A DNA stretch of 64,000 bases from Clostridiaceae bacterium (GCA_016296885.1 JAEDHT010000006.1:1-64000), one strand, 5' to 3'. Counted from the stretch's first letter, positions 1 through 8,055 are shown. A program made the numbers and translations. The notes: generated by a model not told the origin, from the letters alone.

Positions 1-34
1 TACGCCTCGGTGGACTTTCACCACAGAGCATTGA
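1..34 (+). CDS. possible tail end of an upstream gene (partial)
   Basis: A reading frame enters from the left edge and stops with TGA at 32-34, 18 bases before a strong terminator. That spacing fits the 3' end of a plus-strand gene. Only about ten codons are visible, so the product cannot be named, and the frame could be chance. Confidence 0.2.
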   Translation, partial: TPRWTFTTEH

Positions 35-52
35 TATGCCCGTCATACAACA

Positions 53-92
53 AACTCTCCTATGCGATAATTCTTCGCATAGGAGAGTTTTT
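53..92 (+). terminator. intrinsic terminator of the upstream gene
   Basis: A perfect 15-bp stem (53-67 with 75-89), a 7-nt loop and a run of five T at 88-92. It would end a plus-strand transcript coming from outside the window. Confidence 0.75.
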
Positions 93-99
93 GGCTAAC

Positions 100-140
100 A
101 AAAAGGCTTAAAGACGTTTTATGCATCTTTAAGCCTTTTT
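100..140 (-). terminator. bidirectional terminator, ends ackA
   Basis: Inverted repeat with arms AAAAAGGCTTAAAGA (100-114) and its complement (126-140). It has T-rich flanks on both strands and lies 15 bases past the ackA stop, so on the minus strand it closes the ackA transcript. Confidence 0.75.
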
Positions 141-154
141 ATTATTTTATATGA

Positions 155-1360
155 TTACATATTCTCAACGATTTCCTTTGTATCTCTTGCGATAACAAGT
201 TCTTCGTTAGTAGGAATAACAAATACTCTGATTTTGGAATCAGGAGTGGATATCTCGTCGCACTTGCCTCTGATAGCTGCTTCGTTTTTAGCGTCGTCTA
301 TCTTCACGCCGAAGCATGATAGATATTCGCAGATTGCCTTTCTGTGTGAAGCCTGGTTTTCGCCAAGTCCTGCTGTGAACACCATAACATCGCATCCACC
401 CAAAGCTACATAATATCCACCGATAAATTTGGAAATCTGATAGCGGAGCATCTCATGAGCAAGCTTTGCTCTCTCGTTGCCTTCTGCAGCAGCCTTTGTA
501 ACATCTCTATCATCACTGCCAACGCCTGAGATACCGAGCAAGCCTGACTGTTTGTTGAGCAATTGGCTCATCTCGCTTGGAGAGATGTTGTCTAGCTCTG
601 CCATGTATGTAACAACAGATGGATCTAGTGTTCCTGAACGGCTACCCATCATAAATCCATCAAGAGGTGTGAGGCCCATGCTTGTGTCGATAACCTTGCC
701 ATCTTTAATGGCTGTAATAGAAGAACCATTACCCAAGTGGCAGCTGATCATCTTGAGATCCTTAAGATCCTTGCCAACCAGTTCAGCACACTTAGAGCTA
801 ACATATCTGTGTGATGTGCCGTGGAAGCCATATCTACGAATCTTGTTCTCCTCATAATATTTGTAAGGAATTGCATACATATAAGCCTTTGGTGGCATTG
901 TGGAATGGAAAGCTGTGTCGAAAACAACAACCTCCGGAATATCTTTGCCAAATGCTTCTTGACAAGCATTAATAGCCTGAAGATGACCCTTGTTGTGAAG
1001 TGGTGCAAGCGGAATAAGAGATGCTATGCCCTCTTTTACCTTTTCGTCTACAAGCACAGACTTGCTAAATATAGCTCCGCCCTGCACAATTCTGTGACCT
1101 ACAGCAGAAATCTCGTCAAGACTCTCTATAACACCAACCTCTTTGTCAAGAAGTGCAGCCTTAACCTGATTAAATGCAGCTGTGTGGTCCGGCATATCCA
1201 CATTTATTTCTTTAACACGGCCATCAGCTGTCTTTTGACCAAAAAGTCCATCTATACCGATTCTTTCGCAGTTTCCCTTTGCAAGAACAGACTCATCTTC
1301 CATATTTATCAACTGATATTTAAGTGAAGAGCTGCCTGCGTTAATAACTAAAATTTTCAT
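155..1360 (-). CDS. ackA: acetate kinase
   Basis: Acetate kinase makes ATP and acetate from acetyl phosphate and ADP in the cytosol, the last step of acetate fermentation. The protein opens with MKILVINAGSSSLKYQ, the phosphate-binding start typical of the family, and carries the conserved blocks VGHRIVQGG, DTAFHSTMP, YGFHGTSHRYV, HLGNGSS and FTAGLGEN. At 401 residues it is full length. I place the start at the ATG ending at 1360, because the family begins at this point. An in-frame ATG at 1396 sits only one base after the AAGGAGG at 1398-1404, too close for normal use. No pta lies next to it in the window; the divergent neighbour is tmcAL, an enzyme that uses acetate. Confidence 0.95.
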   Translation of the reverse strand: MKILVINAGSSSLKYQLINMEDESVLAKGNCERIGIDGLFGQKTADGRVKEINVDMPDHTAAFNQVKAALLDKEVGVIESLDEISAVGHRIVQGGAIFSKSVLVDEKVKEGIASLIPLAPLHNKGHLQAINACQEAFGKDIPEVVVFDTAFHSTMPPKAYMYAIPYKYYEENKIRRYGFHGTSHRYVSSKCAELVGKDLKDLKMISCHLGNGSSITAIKDGKVIDTSMGLTPLDGFMMGSRSGTLDPSVVTYMAELDNISPSEMSQLLNKQSGLLGISGVGSDDRDVTKAAAEGNERAKLAHEMLRYQISKFIGGYYVALGGCDVMVFTAGLGENQASHRKAICEYLSCFGVKIDDAKNEAAIRGKCDEISTPDSKIRVFVIPTNEELVIARDTKEIVENM

Positions 1361-1392
1361 ATCATTCGCATATCGAAAAATATTTCCGACAC
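1357..1392 (-). other. possible 11-codon leader ORF coupled to ackA
   Basis: A GTG at 1390-1392 sits five bases after the AAGGAGG at 1398-1404. It opens an 11-codon frame whose TGA overlaps the ackA start as ATGA. This would explain why the only good ribosome binding site is about 37 bases from the ackA start. It is inferred from spacing only; the 12-residue N-terminal extension of AckA from 1396 is the alternative. Confidence 0.35.
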
Positions 1393-1424
1393 ACATTCCT
1401 CCTTATCCAATTTATTTTTACGTA

Positions 1425-1453
1425 TTGCGTATTTTTCACACATAATATATAAT
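1425..1453 (+). promoter_or_regulatory. SigA-type promoter of tmcAL
   Basis: TTGCGT (1425-1430), a 17-bp spacer and TATAAT (1448-1453), 64 bases before the tmcAL start. Its -10 box occupies the same bases as the -10 box of the opposing ackA promoter. Confidence 0.6.
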
Positions 1454-1477
1454 AGTACAATACAAAGAAAATTTCAA
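1449..1477 (-). promoter_or_regulatory. SigA-type promoter of ackA
   Basis: On the minus strand TTGAAA (1477-1472), a 17-bp spacer and TATTAT (1454-1449). It shares five bases of its -10 box with the divergent tmcAL promoter, so polymerase can probably open only one at a time. Confidence 0.6.
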
Positions 1478-1516
1478 CTGTTTTTTCTACTAACAATCAA
1501 TTTGAGGTACAGAAAT

Positions 1517-2701
1517 ATGAAATCAGCCGCTGTTATATGTGAATTTAACCCCTTGCATAAAGGGCATAAATTTTTGATAGACTCGATGCGCCAAAATGGC
1601 ATAACTCATATCGTGGGGATAATGAGTGGCAACTTTGTGCAAAGGGGCGACTGTGCTGTGATGAATAAATTTCGCAGGGCAGAATGTGCCATACGCAATG
1701 GTGTGGATATGGTGGTGGAGTTACCGGTAACAAAGGTACTATCTTCTGCAGAAGGCTTTGCAGATGGCGGAGTAGCACTTGCCGGTGCATTAGGCTGTGA
1801 CGAACTGTGGTTTGGCAGTGAGAGTAATGATATAGATGTTCTGAGAAAGTTGATTGAAATTCAAAGTGATAAAAATGTAGAAAAATATATGGCACAGGAG
1901 TTAAAAAAGGGAGTTACCTCCGCAAGGGCACTTGGCAACACTGTGGCATTCCTTTATGGTGAAAAACTTAGCAACATACTAATGTCACCTAACAACATAT
2001 TAGGTATAGAATATCTCAAGGCGTTAGACAGACAAAAATCAAGAGTAACTCCAAAAACTATAAAACGTATAGCTGTGCAACACGACAGCATGACCACATC
2101 AAACGGCTTTGCGAGTGCCAGCTGTATAAGAAACAACATCGAAAAAAACGATCTCAAATCATGTGCCGGATTTATGGATGCATATAGCTACGGAATTCTA
2201 AATGGTGAGATTGAAAAAAAATATGCGCCGGCAAATATAAAAAATGGAGAAAGAGCCATTCTTGCCGTGCTACGCAACATGACGAGAGAGGATTTTGCAA
2301 TGATTGCAGATGTAAATGAAGGCTTGGAAAACAGGATTTTCGAGGCTGTGCAAAATCTCTGCACCTTAGAAGAAATCATATCATATATCAAGAGCAAGCG
2401 ATACACATTGGCGAGAGTGCGCAGAATCATAATGTGTTCATACCTTGGCATTACAAAATCCTTGCAAAAAAAGCCCATCTCCTATATCAGACCTCTGTGC
2501 TTTAATGATCAAGGTACAAAATTTCTGTCAAGAAACACAAAATTGCCTATAATCACCTCCACCACAAGGTCTGAGAATATGCTATCTGATGATGCCTCCG
2601 AGCTTCTAAAGCTAGAGATAAAGGCATCAGAGCTATGGGGACTACTCACACCGAATATCTATCCCTGTATGAGCGATCGACGGAATTTTTTGAAGAAATG
2701 A
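1517..2701 (+). CDS. tmcAL: tRNA(Met) cytidine acetate ligase (YlbM/TmcAL family)
   Basis: TmcAL uses ATP and acetate to acetylate the wobble cytidine (C34) of elongator tRNA-Met, through an acetyl-adenylate. The protein is a nucleotidyltransferase-fold enzyme: AVICEFNPLHKGH holds the HxGH-type nucleotide motif, followed by GIMSGNFVQRGD, VVELP and LWFGSES, all hallmarks of the YlbM family. Length is 394 residues, close to the roughly 415 of the Bacillus protein. The ATG at 1517 is chosen because GAGG at 1504-1507 lies nine bases upstream; a TTG at 1502 has no such site. It diverges from ackA, so an acetate-using tRNA modifier and an acetate-producing kinase share a regulatory region. Confidence 0.9.
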   Translation: MKSAAVICEFNPLHKGHKFLIDSMRQNGITHIVGIMSGNFVQRGDCAVMNKFRRAECAIRNGVDMVVELPVTKVLSSAEGFADGGVALAGALGCDELWFGSESNDIDVLRKLIEIQSDKNVEKYMAQELKKGVTSARALGNTVAFLYGEKLSNILMSPNNILGIEYLKALDRQKSRVTPKTIKRIAVQHDSMTTSNGFASASCIRNNIEKNDLKSCAGFMDAYSYGILNGEIEKKYAPANIKNGERAILAVLRNMTREDFAMIADVNEGLENRIFEAVQNLCTLEEIISYIKSKRYTLARVRRIIMCSYLGITKSLQKKPISYIRPLCFNDQGTKFLSRNTKLPIITSTTRSENMLSDDASELLKLEIKASELWGLLTPNIYPCMSDRRNFLKK

Positions 2702-2735
2702 GAACGTAAATTGTTAAAAAAATGTTAAATTCATA

Positions 2736-2764
2736 TTGAAACTCTAACAAATTTATGTTATGAT
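2736..2764 (+). promoter_or_regulatory. SigA-type promoter of the DUF1015 gene
   Basis: TTGAAA (2736-2741), 17-bp spacer, TATGAT (2759-2764), 42 bases before the ATG at 2807. The intervening leader carries an AAGGAG ribosome binding site. Confidence 0.55.
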
Positions 2765-2806
2765 GGTTATGTAATTTTGTAGATTAATTACAAGGAGAAA
2801 TTTACT

Positions 2807-4006
2807 ATGAAATATTCATTTTCACCCGCAAAAATATTATTACCAAAGGGCAATTTTGAAAAATGGGCTGTAATAGCCTGCGACCAATACACCTCTGAGC
2901 AAAAATACTGGGATGAGGTAGAAACTATTGTTGGTGATGCACCATCCACATTGCGTATCACATTGCCTGAGATTTATCTTGAGGGTGAAATAGAAGAACG
3001 CATTGAAAACATAAACAAAACCATGGTAGACTACATAAACAGCGGTGTTCTTGAAGAACACGATAACGCACTTATGTATGTAGAAAGAGCGTCCTCCAAT
3101 GGCAAAACACGCCATGGCATCGTGGGCATTATTGATCTTGAAGATTATGACTATCACAAAGGTAGCCATGCGCTCATCCGTGCCACAGAGCAAACTGTTA
3201 TAGAAAGAATTCCTCCACGTGTAAAGATTAGAAAAGATGCAGTGCTTGAGCTTCCTCATGTTATGCTCCTTATTGATGATCCTAAGCTCAGTGTAATTGA
3301 ACCACTAAAGAATAAAAAATCTGATTTTGTAAAAGCATATGATTTTGAGCTAATGCAGGGTGGAGGTCACATCGAGGGCTATCTTACAGACGAAGCTACA
3401 CAAAAGCAGATTGGTGAGGCTCTTAATGCACTCGTAGCAGATAAAAAAGATAAGCTTATGTTTGCTGTTGGCGACGGCAATCACTCCTTGGCAACTGCTA
3501 AGGAATGCTACAACCTCAATAAATCACCGGAGGCAAGATATGCACTTGTTGAGGTAGTGAATATCCATGATGCATCTATCGAGTTTGAGCCTATATATCG
3601 TGTATTATTCAATGTAGATTGTGAAAAAGTAATATCAGATATAAAAGCAGCCCTAGGCGATGGATATTCCGGTGCAGATGCTCAAATAATAGATTATGTG
3701 TCAAAATCAGTTAACGGCAAAATGAGCGTGAAGCCTTCATCAAAGCTCCCTGTGGGTACACTCCAGGCTTTCCTTGATGATTATCTCAAGTCACATCCGG
3801 AAATCAAGATAGATTATATCCATGGTGAAGACAGCGTGGCAGAGCTATGCAAGCAAGACAACACCATTGGTTTTATCTTCAAGGGTATGCAGAAGGATGA
3901 GCTTTTTGATGCAATTAAAGCAGACGGCTCGTTGCCAAGAAAAACATTTTCTATGGGTCACGCTTACGACAAGAGATATTATATCGAGTGTCGCAAGATA
4001 AAATAA
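2807..4006 (+). CDS. DUF1015 family protein (SerK-like)
   Basis: A 399-residue cytosolic protein of the DUF1015 family. It shows the family opening (KILLPKGN, AVIACDQYTSE), a middle block ALIRATEQTVIERIPPR and the strongly conserved GDGNHSLATAK near residue 222, whose His is likely part of the active site. Relatives of this superfamily include ATP-dependent free-serine kinases (SerK) and often sit beside serine biosynthesis genes. Here the next minus-strand gene is a D-2-hydroxyacid dehydrogenase, a loose echo of that context. The substrate is not proven by the sequence. The ATG at 2807 follows AAGGAG with good spacing, and the gene probably continues into the flavin reductase-rubredoxin gene 13 bases later. 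Confidence 0.8.
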   Translation: MKYSFSPAKILLPKGNFEKWAVIACDQYTSEQKYWDEVETIVGDAPSTLRITLPEIYLEGEIEERIENINKTMVDYINSGVLEEHDNALMYVERASSNGKTRHGIVGIIDLEDYDYHKGSHALIRATEQTVIERIPPRVKIRKDAVLELPHVMLLIDDPKLSVIEPLKNKKSDFVKAYDFELMQGGGHIEGYLTDEATQKQIGEALNALVADKKDKLMFAVGDGNHSLATAKECYNLNKSPEARYALVEVVNIHDASIEFEPIYRVLFNVDCEKVISDIKAALGDGYSGADAQIIDYVSKSVNGKMSVKPSSKLPVGTLQAFLDDYLKSHPEIKIDYIHGEDSVAELCKQDNTIGFIFKGMQKDELFDAIKADGSLPRKTFSMGHAYDKRYYIECRKIK

Positions 4007-4019
4007 GGAAGTGAAATAA

Positions 4020-4673
4020 ATGGATCCTAAAATTTTAAGAACGATAAATTATGGAATATATGCAGTAGGTGTTAAAGGCGATAACTATCCATCCGCCTGC
4101 ATAGTAAACACTGTATCACAAATAACAGCCTCTCCCCTGATGATATCTTTAAGCGTAAATCGTGATAATTACACTAACGAGATGATAAAAAAACACGGTA
4201 TCTTCTCTGTTTCTGTACTATCCGAAAACACCTCAGGCACAGTGGTTGGAGCATTGGGCTTTACATCAGGCAAAGAAACTGACAAGTTAAAAAATATAGG
4301 CTACAAGGTTCTCCGTGAGGGTGTTCCTGTGCTCAGAGAAAACATATGTTGCTGGTTTTTGTGCAAGGTTGTTAGTAGTGTAGAAGCACACACGCACACC
4401 GTTTTTATAGCAGAGGTTATTGCAGGCAGTGATGAATACAAAGGCACACCAATGACATACAGCTACTATCATCACGTGATCAAAGGCCGTGCACCTGCAA
4501 ATGCTCCTACCTTCCTCATTCAGAAGGAAGACACATTTTCCCTTGCAGAAAAATACACCTGCAAAATATGCGGATATGTTTATAGCAACCCTAACAAACC
4601 TTTTGATCAACTCAATGAGGACTGGAACTGTCCTGTGTGTCGTGCATCAAAAGATGCTTTTGTGAAAAACTAA
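4020..4673 (+). CDS. flavin reductase-rubredoxin fusion (high-molecular-weight rubredoxin type)
   Basis: A 217-residue fusion. The first roughly 155 residues are an FMN-binding split-barrel flavin reductase domain (ACIVNTVSQITASPLMISLSV near the start). The last 40 residues are rubredoxin, with CKICGY and CPVC as the four iron ligands. Proteins of this build (Hrb of Moorella) pass electrons from NAD(P)H to flavodiiron proteins that remove oxygen or nitric oxide in strict anaerobes. No flavodiiron gene is in the window. The start at 4020 follows AAGGAAG. The 13-base gap after the DUF1015 gene suggests one transcript, ended by the terminator at 4698. Confidence 0.85.
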   Translation: MDPKILRTINYGIYAVGVKGDNYPSACIVNTVSQITASPLMISLSVNRDNYTNEMIKKHGIFSVSVLSENTSGTVVGALGFTSGKETDKLKNIGYKVLREGVPVLRENICCWFLCKVVSSVEAHTHTVFIAEVIAGSDEYKGTPMTYSYYHHVIKGRAPANAPTFLIQKEDTFSLAEKYTCKICGYVYSNPNKPFDQLNEDWNCPVCRASKDAFVKN

Positions 4674-4697
4674 CATAATTTTATTTACGCAAGTAGT

Positions 4698-4742
4698 AAG
4701 GCGATATGAAATCCATTTGGAAATCATATCGCCTTTTATTTT
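4698..4742 (+). terminator. intrinsic terminator, bidirectional
   Basis: Arms AAGGCGATATGA (4698-4709) and complement (4724-4735), then a T-rich run. It separates the plus-strand rubredoxin gene from the converging small membrane protein gene. Confidence 0.75.
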
Positions 4743-4754
4743 GTCTTTTTGTAA

Positions 4755-5069
4755 TTATCTTTGGTTGTCACTGTTTTCAGCAGGCTTTTGAAGCTTTTTT
4801 CTTTTCTCAATAGTTTTAGTCATTTTTATTATGGTGTAGATCACACCAGCAGAAACTATTATATATATAATACATCTGATTATATCCATCACAATATTAT
4901 CGGGCCATACGCCGGAAACAATGTAGTTCACCATAGACCACACACCCTCTAAGTAAAAAGCACCGCCTAAAAATCCGGTAGGAAACATTCTTCTAATATT
5001 TGGTTTAAGCAAAAAGAAACCTGCCACAAAGCACAAAAGAACTTCAATAACCACTAATACAAAATTCAT
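4755..5069 (-). CDS. small membrane protein of unknown function
   Basis: A 104-residue protein with about three hydrophobic segments (residues 2-22, 37-55 and 60-84) and a short charged tail (KMTKTIEKRKKLQK). I do not recognise a family. A GGGGGCG run lies before the ATG at 5069 and could serve as a ribosome binding site. It stands alone between the rubredoxin gene and the dehydrogenase gene, reading opposite to the former. It is probably real because no better frame covers this stretch and the hydrophobic pattern is regular. Confidence 0.55.
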   Translation of the reverse strand: MNFVLVVIEVLLCFVAGFFLLKPNIRRMFPTGFLGGAFYLEGVWSMVNYIVSGVWPDNIVMDIIRCIIYIIVSAGVIYTIIKMTKTIEKRKKLQKPAENSDNQR

Positions 5070-5158
5070 AAATTCGCCCCCAAAAAAACTCTTTTTGTCT
5101 AGTTCTTTACTATCATAAATAAATTTTCCGAATAAGTCAACAGAAAACTACAAATACC

Positions 5159-6115
5159 TCAATTAACCTTGTTAACAATCTTACCCTCAACAAAACCCTT
5201 AATATTGTTATAAACTATATCTATCAGACGTTCTCTCGTCTCTACAGGGGCCCATGCCACATGAGGGGTAAATATAATATTCTTGGCATTTTTGAGAGGG
5301 CAGTCACCTGTCATAGGCTCTTTTTGAAGAACATCCACAGCAGCTCCGGCGATTTCACCGCTGTTAAGTGCATACGCAAGCGCCTCTTCGTTTACAGTGC
5401 CACCACGTGATGTATTGATAAATATGCAGTTGCTTTTACATTTCGAAAATGCTTCCTTGTTAAATACCTCTTTGGTATCATCAGTGAGTGGACAATGCAC
5501 GGTGATAAAATCTGAGCGAGTAAGAAGCTCATCAAATCCCACATATTCCACATCGTTATCTTTAATAGTTCTTGTTGTTGCAATCACATTCATTCCAAAT
5601 GCTTTGGCAATGCGTGCTACTCTCCTGCCGATACTTCCAAACCCAAATATACCAATTGTCTTACCCCCAAGCTCTTGCATAGAGTTATCTAATATGCAGA
5701 ATATATCACTATTTTCCCATTTGCCATCTTTCACACGAATATCAAATGATGCCACATTATTTGTGTAATACAAAATATAAGCGAACACTTGCTGTGCAAC
5801 ACTTGATGTAGAATATTCGCCGGCGTTGCACACTGCTATACCTCTTTCTCTTGCAGCCTTGATATCAATATTATTGTATCCTGTTGCCAACAATGTAATT
5901 AATTTAAGATTTGGCATTTTGCTGATTGTATCAGCAGTAATAACCGTCTTGTTGCATACAAGTATATCAGCATCATTAGCATAACTAGACACAAGGCTAG
6001 AATCAAGATTGTCAAACATAACAACCTCGCCGAAATCCTTAAATCTATCTAATAGAGTACTATCACCTGATGTTACAGTTTTAGTATCGGTGAAGGCAAT
6101 TTTCATTCTGTTCAT
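5159..6115 (-). CDS. D-2-hydroxyacid dehydrogenase (glycerate dehydrogenase/hydroxypyruvate reductase type)
   Basis: NAD-dependent D-isomer-specific 2-hydroxyacid dehydrogenase of 318 residues. The Rossmann motif is GIFGFGSIGRRVA. The substrate-binding and catalytic elements are INTSRGGTVNEEAL with its Arg and the C-terminal HVAWAP with the catalytic His. The HVAWAPVETRERL segment resembles glycerate dehydrogenases (HprA) that interconvert hydroxypyruvate and D-glycerate. Lactate or other 2-keto acids remain possible substrates. The start at 6115 has GAAAGG at 6125-6130 upstream; the in-frame ATG at 6172 has no ribosome binding site. The DUF1015 protein upstream in the window may belong to the same serine/glycerate chemistry, but that link is inference. 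Confidence 0.85.
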   Translation of the reverse strand: MNRMKIAFTDTKTVTSGDSTLLDRFKDFGEVVMFDNLDSSLVSSYANDADILVCNKTVITADTISKMPNLKLITLLATGYNNIDIKAARERGIAVCNAGEYSTSSVAQQVFAYILYYTNNVASFDIRVKDGKWENSDIFCILDNSMQELGGKTIGIFGFGSIGRRVARIAKAFGMNVIATTRTIKDNDVEYVGFDELLTRSDFITVHCPLTDDTKEVFNKEAFSKCKSNCIFINTSRGGTVNEEALAYALNSGEIAGAAVDVLQKEPMTGDCPLKNAKNIIFTPHVAWAPVETRERLIDIVYNNIKGFVEGKIVNKVN

Positions 6116-6230
6116 AATTTTTTTCCTTTCATAATGGTTATAAAATGTTATAAATATGTTGTTGTATTGCACAAAAAAACCTGTATCAGCCCAAAAAAAT
6201 GTTTAAATAAACAATTTTTCTGTCACAGGT

Positions 6231-6259
6231 TTGACATTAGTGACTTTTGGTTATATAAT
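6231..6259 (+). promoter_or_regulatory. perfect consensus SigA promoter
   Basis: TTGACA (6231-6236), exactly 17 bp, TATAAT (6254-6259). It drives the small gene at 6313. An imperfect inverted repeat (AACCTGT near 6179, ACAGGTT near 6225) flanks the region upstream. Confidence 0.8.
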
Positions 6260-6312
6260 AACCCTGCTGTTGATTAATAAACAAGTATCAAATTGAAAGA
6301 AGGTTCTAAAAA

Positions 6313-6603
6313 ATGCCAAAAGCAAAAAAGACAGACTCTACAACAGTAGCTAATGAAGTAGCAGTAGCAACTCCCGCAAAGAAAACTACAAGAAAGCCAT
6401 CAGCCAAGGTTGAATTGTTTATCGAGCACAATGGTATTCAGGCTTCAACAGATGTTATTGCAAAGAAAATTAAAGCTGAATACGCCGAAAAAGAGGGCGC
6501 AGCTGTTATTAAAACATTGAAAATTTATGTAAAGCCAGAAGAGAACACAGCATATTATGTTGTAAATGGTGAAGAAGAGTGCAAACTCGAAGGAATATTC
6601 TAA
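6313..6603 (+). CDS. small DUF6465-like protein
   Basis: A 96-residue protein with two parts. Residues 1-35 are a Lys/Thr/Ala-rich, probably unstructured arm (PAKKTTRKPSAK). Residues 36-96 are a compact alpha/beta domain ending in KIYVKPEENTAYYVVNG. From memory this matches DUF6465, a family of small Clostridia proteins without known function. The basic arm might touch nucleic acid, but that is a guess. It has its own perfect consensus promoter and a strong terminator, so it is a single-gene unit that is probably highly expressed. The start follows GAAGG at about 6302. Confidence 0.7.
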   Translation: MPKAKKTDSTTVANEVAVATPAKKTTRKPSAKVELFIEHNGIQASTDVIAKKIKAEYAEKEGAAVIKTLKIYVKPEENTAYYVVNGEEECKLEGIF

Positions 6604-6893
6604 TAATATTCTAATTTAAAGAAAATATATCTCAATTAGAGTTATCGCCGAAGTTTTTCGGCGATATTTCTTTTTATCTATATCACAAATTCGAACCGGT
6701 GGAAACAATAATGGTTTAACCTATAGCGACTTATGGAAAATAGATATCTAAAATTCATTTCAAAGCTATGACTATTATTCACATATGATATATTACGCCA
6801 TTTTGTTTGTTTAGTCAATGTTTTTCTATCTTGTGCAGCCACCGACCATACCAATATCTTTCCTGCAAAAAAACGCTTTACAACGCTTGTTGC
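6604..6893. other. gene-free stretch
   Basis: This gap holds the terminator at 6643-6676 and then about 220 bases in which I see no reading frame with a ribosome binding site, no RNA gene and no clear repeat. A promoter for the sortase locus begins at its right end. Confidence 0.5.
6643..6676 (+). terminator. intrinsic terminator
   Basis: Stem TATCGCCGAA (6643-6652) with its complement (6657-6666), a 4-nt loop and a T-rich tail. It closes the DUF6465-like gene. Confidence 0.8.
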
Positions 6894-6921
6894 TTGTGAT
6901 AGAATATGTATGTGTTATATT
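6894..6921 (+). promoter_or_regulatory. probable SigA promoter of the sortase locus
   Basis: TTGTGA (6894-6899), 16-bp spacer, TATATT (6916-6921), about 30 bases before the ATG at 6952. The match is moderate. Confidence 0.4.
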
Positions 6922-6951
6922 AAACATATTATTTTATGGAGGTATAATCTT

Positions 6952-7206
6952 ATGAAAAAAATATTAGCTATTTTGGCATCATGTACATTAATTTTTACTA
7001 CTATGGCAACATCCTATGCTCTCGATCCTATCGTTAGCCCTGTTGCTCCTGTGTATTCTGACTCTGACTCAGCAACAGACTCAGACACACATATAAATAC
7101 ATCACCAAACGCACCAATAACAGGCGATATTACTCCTGTGCTTCTGCTCCTTGCAGGTGGCTCCGCTGTTTGTGCATTAATTAACAGAAAAAAGACTGAC
7201 AAATAA
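6952..7206 (+). CDS. very small sortase-anchored surface peptide
   Basis: An 84-residue protein with all parts of a cell-wall-anchored protein and almost nothing else. Residues 1-23 are a signal peptide ending SYA. Residues 24-52 are a short Pro/Ser/Asp segment (SDSDSATDSD). NAPITGD at 53-59 resembles an xPxTG sorting motif. A hydrophobic stretch (61-77) and a basic tail (NRKKTDK) follow. The anchored peptide would be only about 30-35 residues. The next two genes encode class B sortases, whose clostridial relatives accept (S/P)PxTG-type motifs, so this is their likely substrate. The ATG at 6952 has GGAGGT at 6938-6943. It could be a substrate, a pilus-like minor unit or an inhibitor; only the sorting signal is visible. 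Confidence 0.75.
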   Translation: MKKILAILASCTLIFTTMATSYALDPIVSPVAPVYSDSDSATDSDTHINTSPNAPITGDITPVLLLLAGGSAVCALINRKKTDK

Positions 7207-7254
7207 CTCATTTTTTCTGTAAAAGCTTTATTTTCCTGAAGGGATGTAATTATA

Positions 7255-8055
7255 ATGAATAATAAAAAATCAAAATCGCTTGTCGTTAAGCGTATTTTAA
7301 GCATAGCTTTAACGGCAAGCTTGGTCGCTTTGAGCTCTTTTGGGTTCTCCGGATGCAAATCTAATCAAACTACAGACTTTGTAAGCGATGTAAACACCGT
7401 ATCTCTCGATCCTATTGTGGACACCAGCGGGGTTGATTCTGACGACACAGTGGTGCTTGTAGAAAACCCTATAAACTTCGAGGATCTACAGTCAAAGAAC
7501 AGTGACCTTTATGCATGGATATATATTCCAAATACTTCTGTTGATTATCCAATAGCACAAAGTGCACCGGATGTAGATGATTCTTTCTATCTCCATCATG
7601 GCATCGATAAGAGCTACTTCTTTGCAGGCACTATCTATACTGAAAAGGCAAACAGTAAGGATTTTACCGACAAAAACACTCTGCTTTATGGCCACAATAT
7701 GCTCGATGGCTCTATGTTTACAACAATCCACAAATTCGAGGATGAAAAGTTTTTTAACGAGAATGAATATATCTACATATACACACCAGGCCATATATTA
7801 ACTTACAGAATCTTTGCTGCGTATGAATCTGATGATAGACATATCCTTAATTCATACGATTTCTCAAAAGATGACGTCTGGGAAGAATATGTAAAGCAAG
7901 TATCTAAACCTGAATCAATCTATACTTGCAACTATCGTGATGTCGGTTTGTCCACAGACAACACAATCATCACACTCAGCACCTGCACAAGCTACAGATC
8001 AAACAACAGATACCTTGTGCAAGCATATCTATATAAGGACACACCCACAAAGTAA
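7255..8055 (+). CDS. class B sortase, possible lipoprotein form
   Basis: A transpeptidase that cuts a sorting motif and joins the protein to peptidoglycan outside the membrane. The catalytic set is visible: His147 in LLYGHNM, Cys244 in TLSTC and Arg252 in RSNNRY. The 266-residue length and the ENPINFEDLQ...NSDLYAWIYIP opening fit class B. The N-terminus is unusual: after a hydrophobic stretch comes FGFSGC (Cys34), which looks like a lipobox, so the enzyme may be lipid-anchored and not held by a plain transmembrane helix. It follows the mini-substrate gene by 48 bases and is about 60% similar by eye to the next gene, suggesting tandem duplication. Confidence 0.9.
   Translation: MNNKKSKSLVVKRILSIALTASLVALSSFGFSGCKSNQTTDFVSDVNTVSLDPIVDTSGVDSDDTVVLVENPINFEDLQSKNSDLYAWIYIPNTSVDYPIAQSAPDVDDSFYLHHGIDKSYFFAGTIYTEKANSKDFTDKNTLLYGHNMLDGSMFTTIHKFEDEKFFNENEYIYIYTPGHILTYRIFAAYESDDRHILNSYDFSKDDVWEEYVKQVSKPESIYTCNYRDVGLSTDNTIITLSTCTSYRSNNRYLVQAYLYKDTPTK

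Noticed and set aside
1..110. Longer open frames at the left edge
   Set aside because: They run through the terminator stem and show no recognisable protein.
1361..1396. Longer AckA starting at 1396
   Set aside because: The ribosome binding site is only one base away and the family starts at MKILVINAG.
6680..6710. GGTTCGAATTT on the minus strand, like a tRNA T-arm
   Set aside because: No acceptor stem, anticodon arm or paired T stem can be drawn around it.
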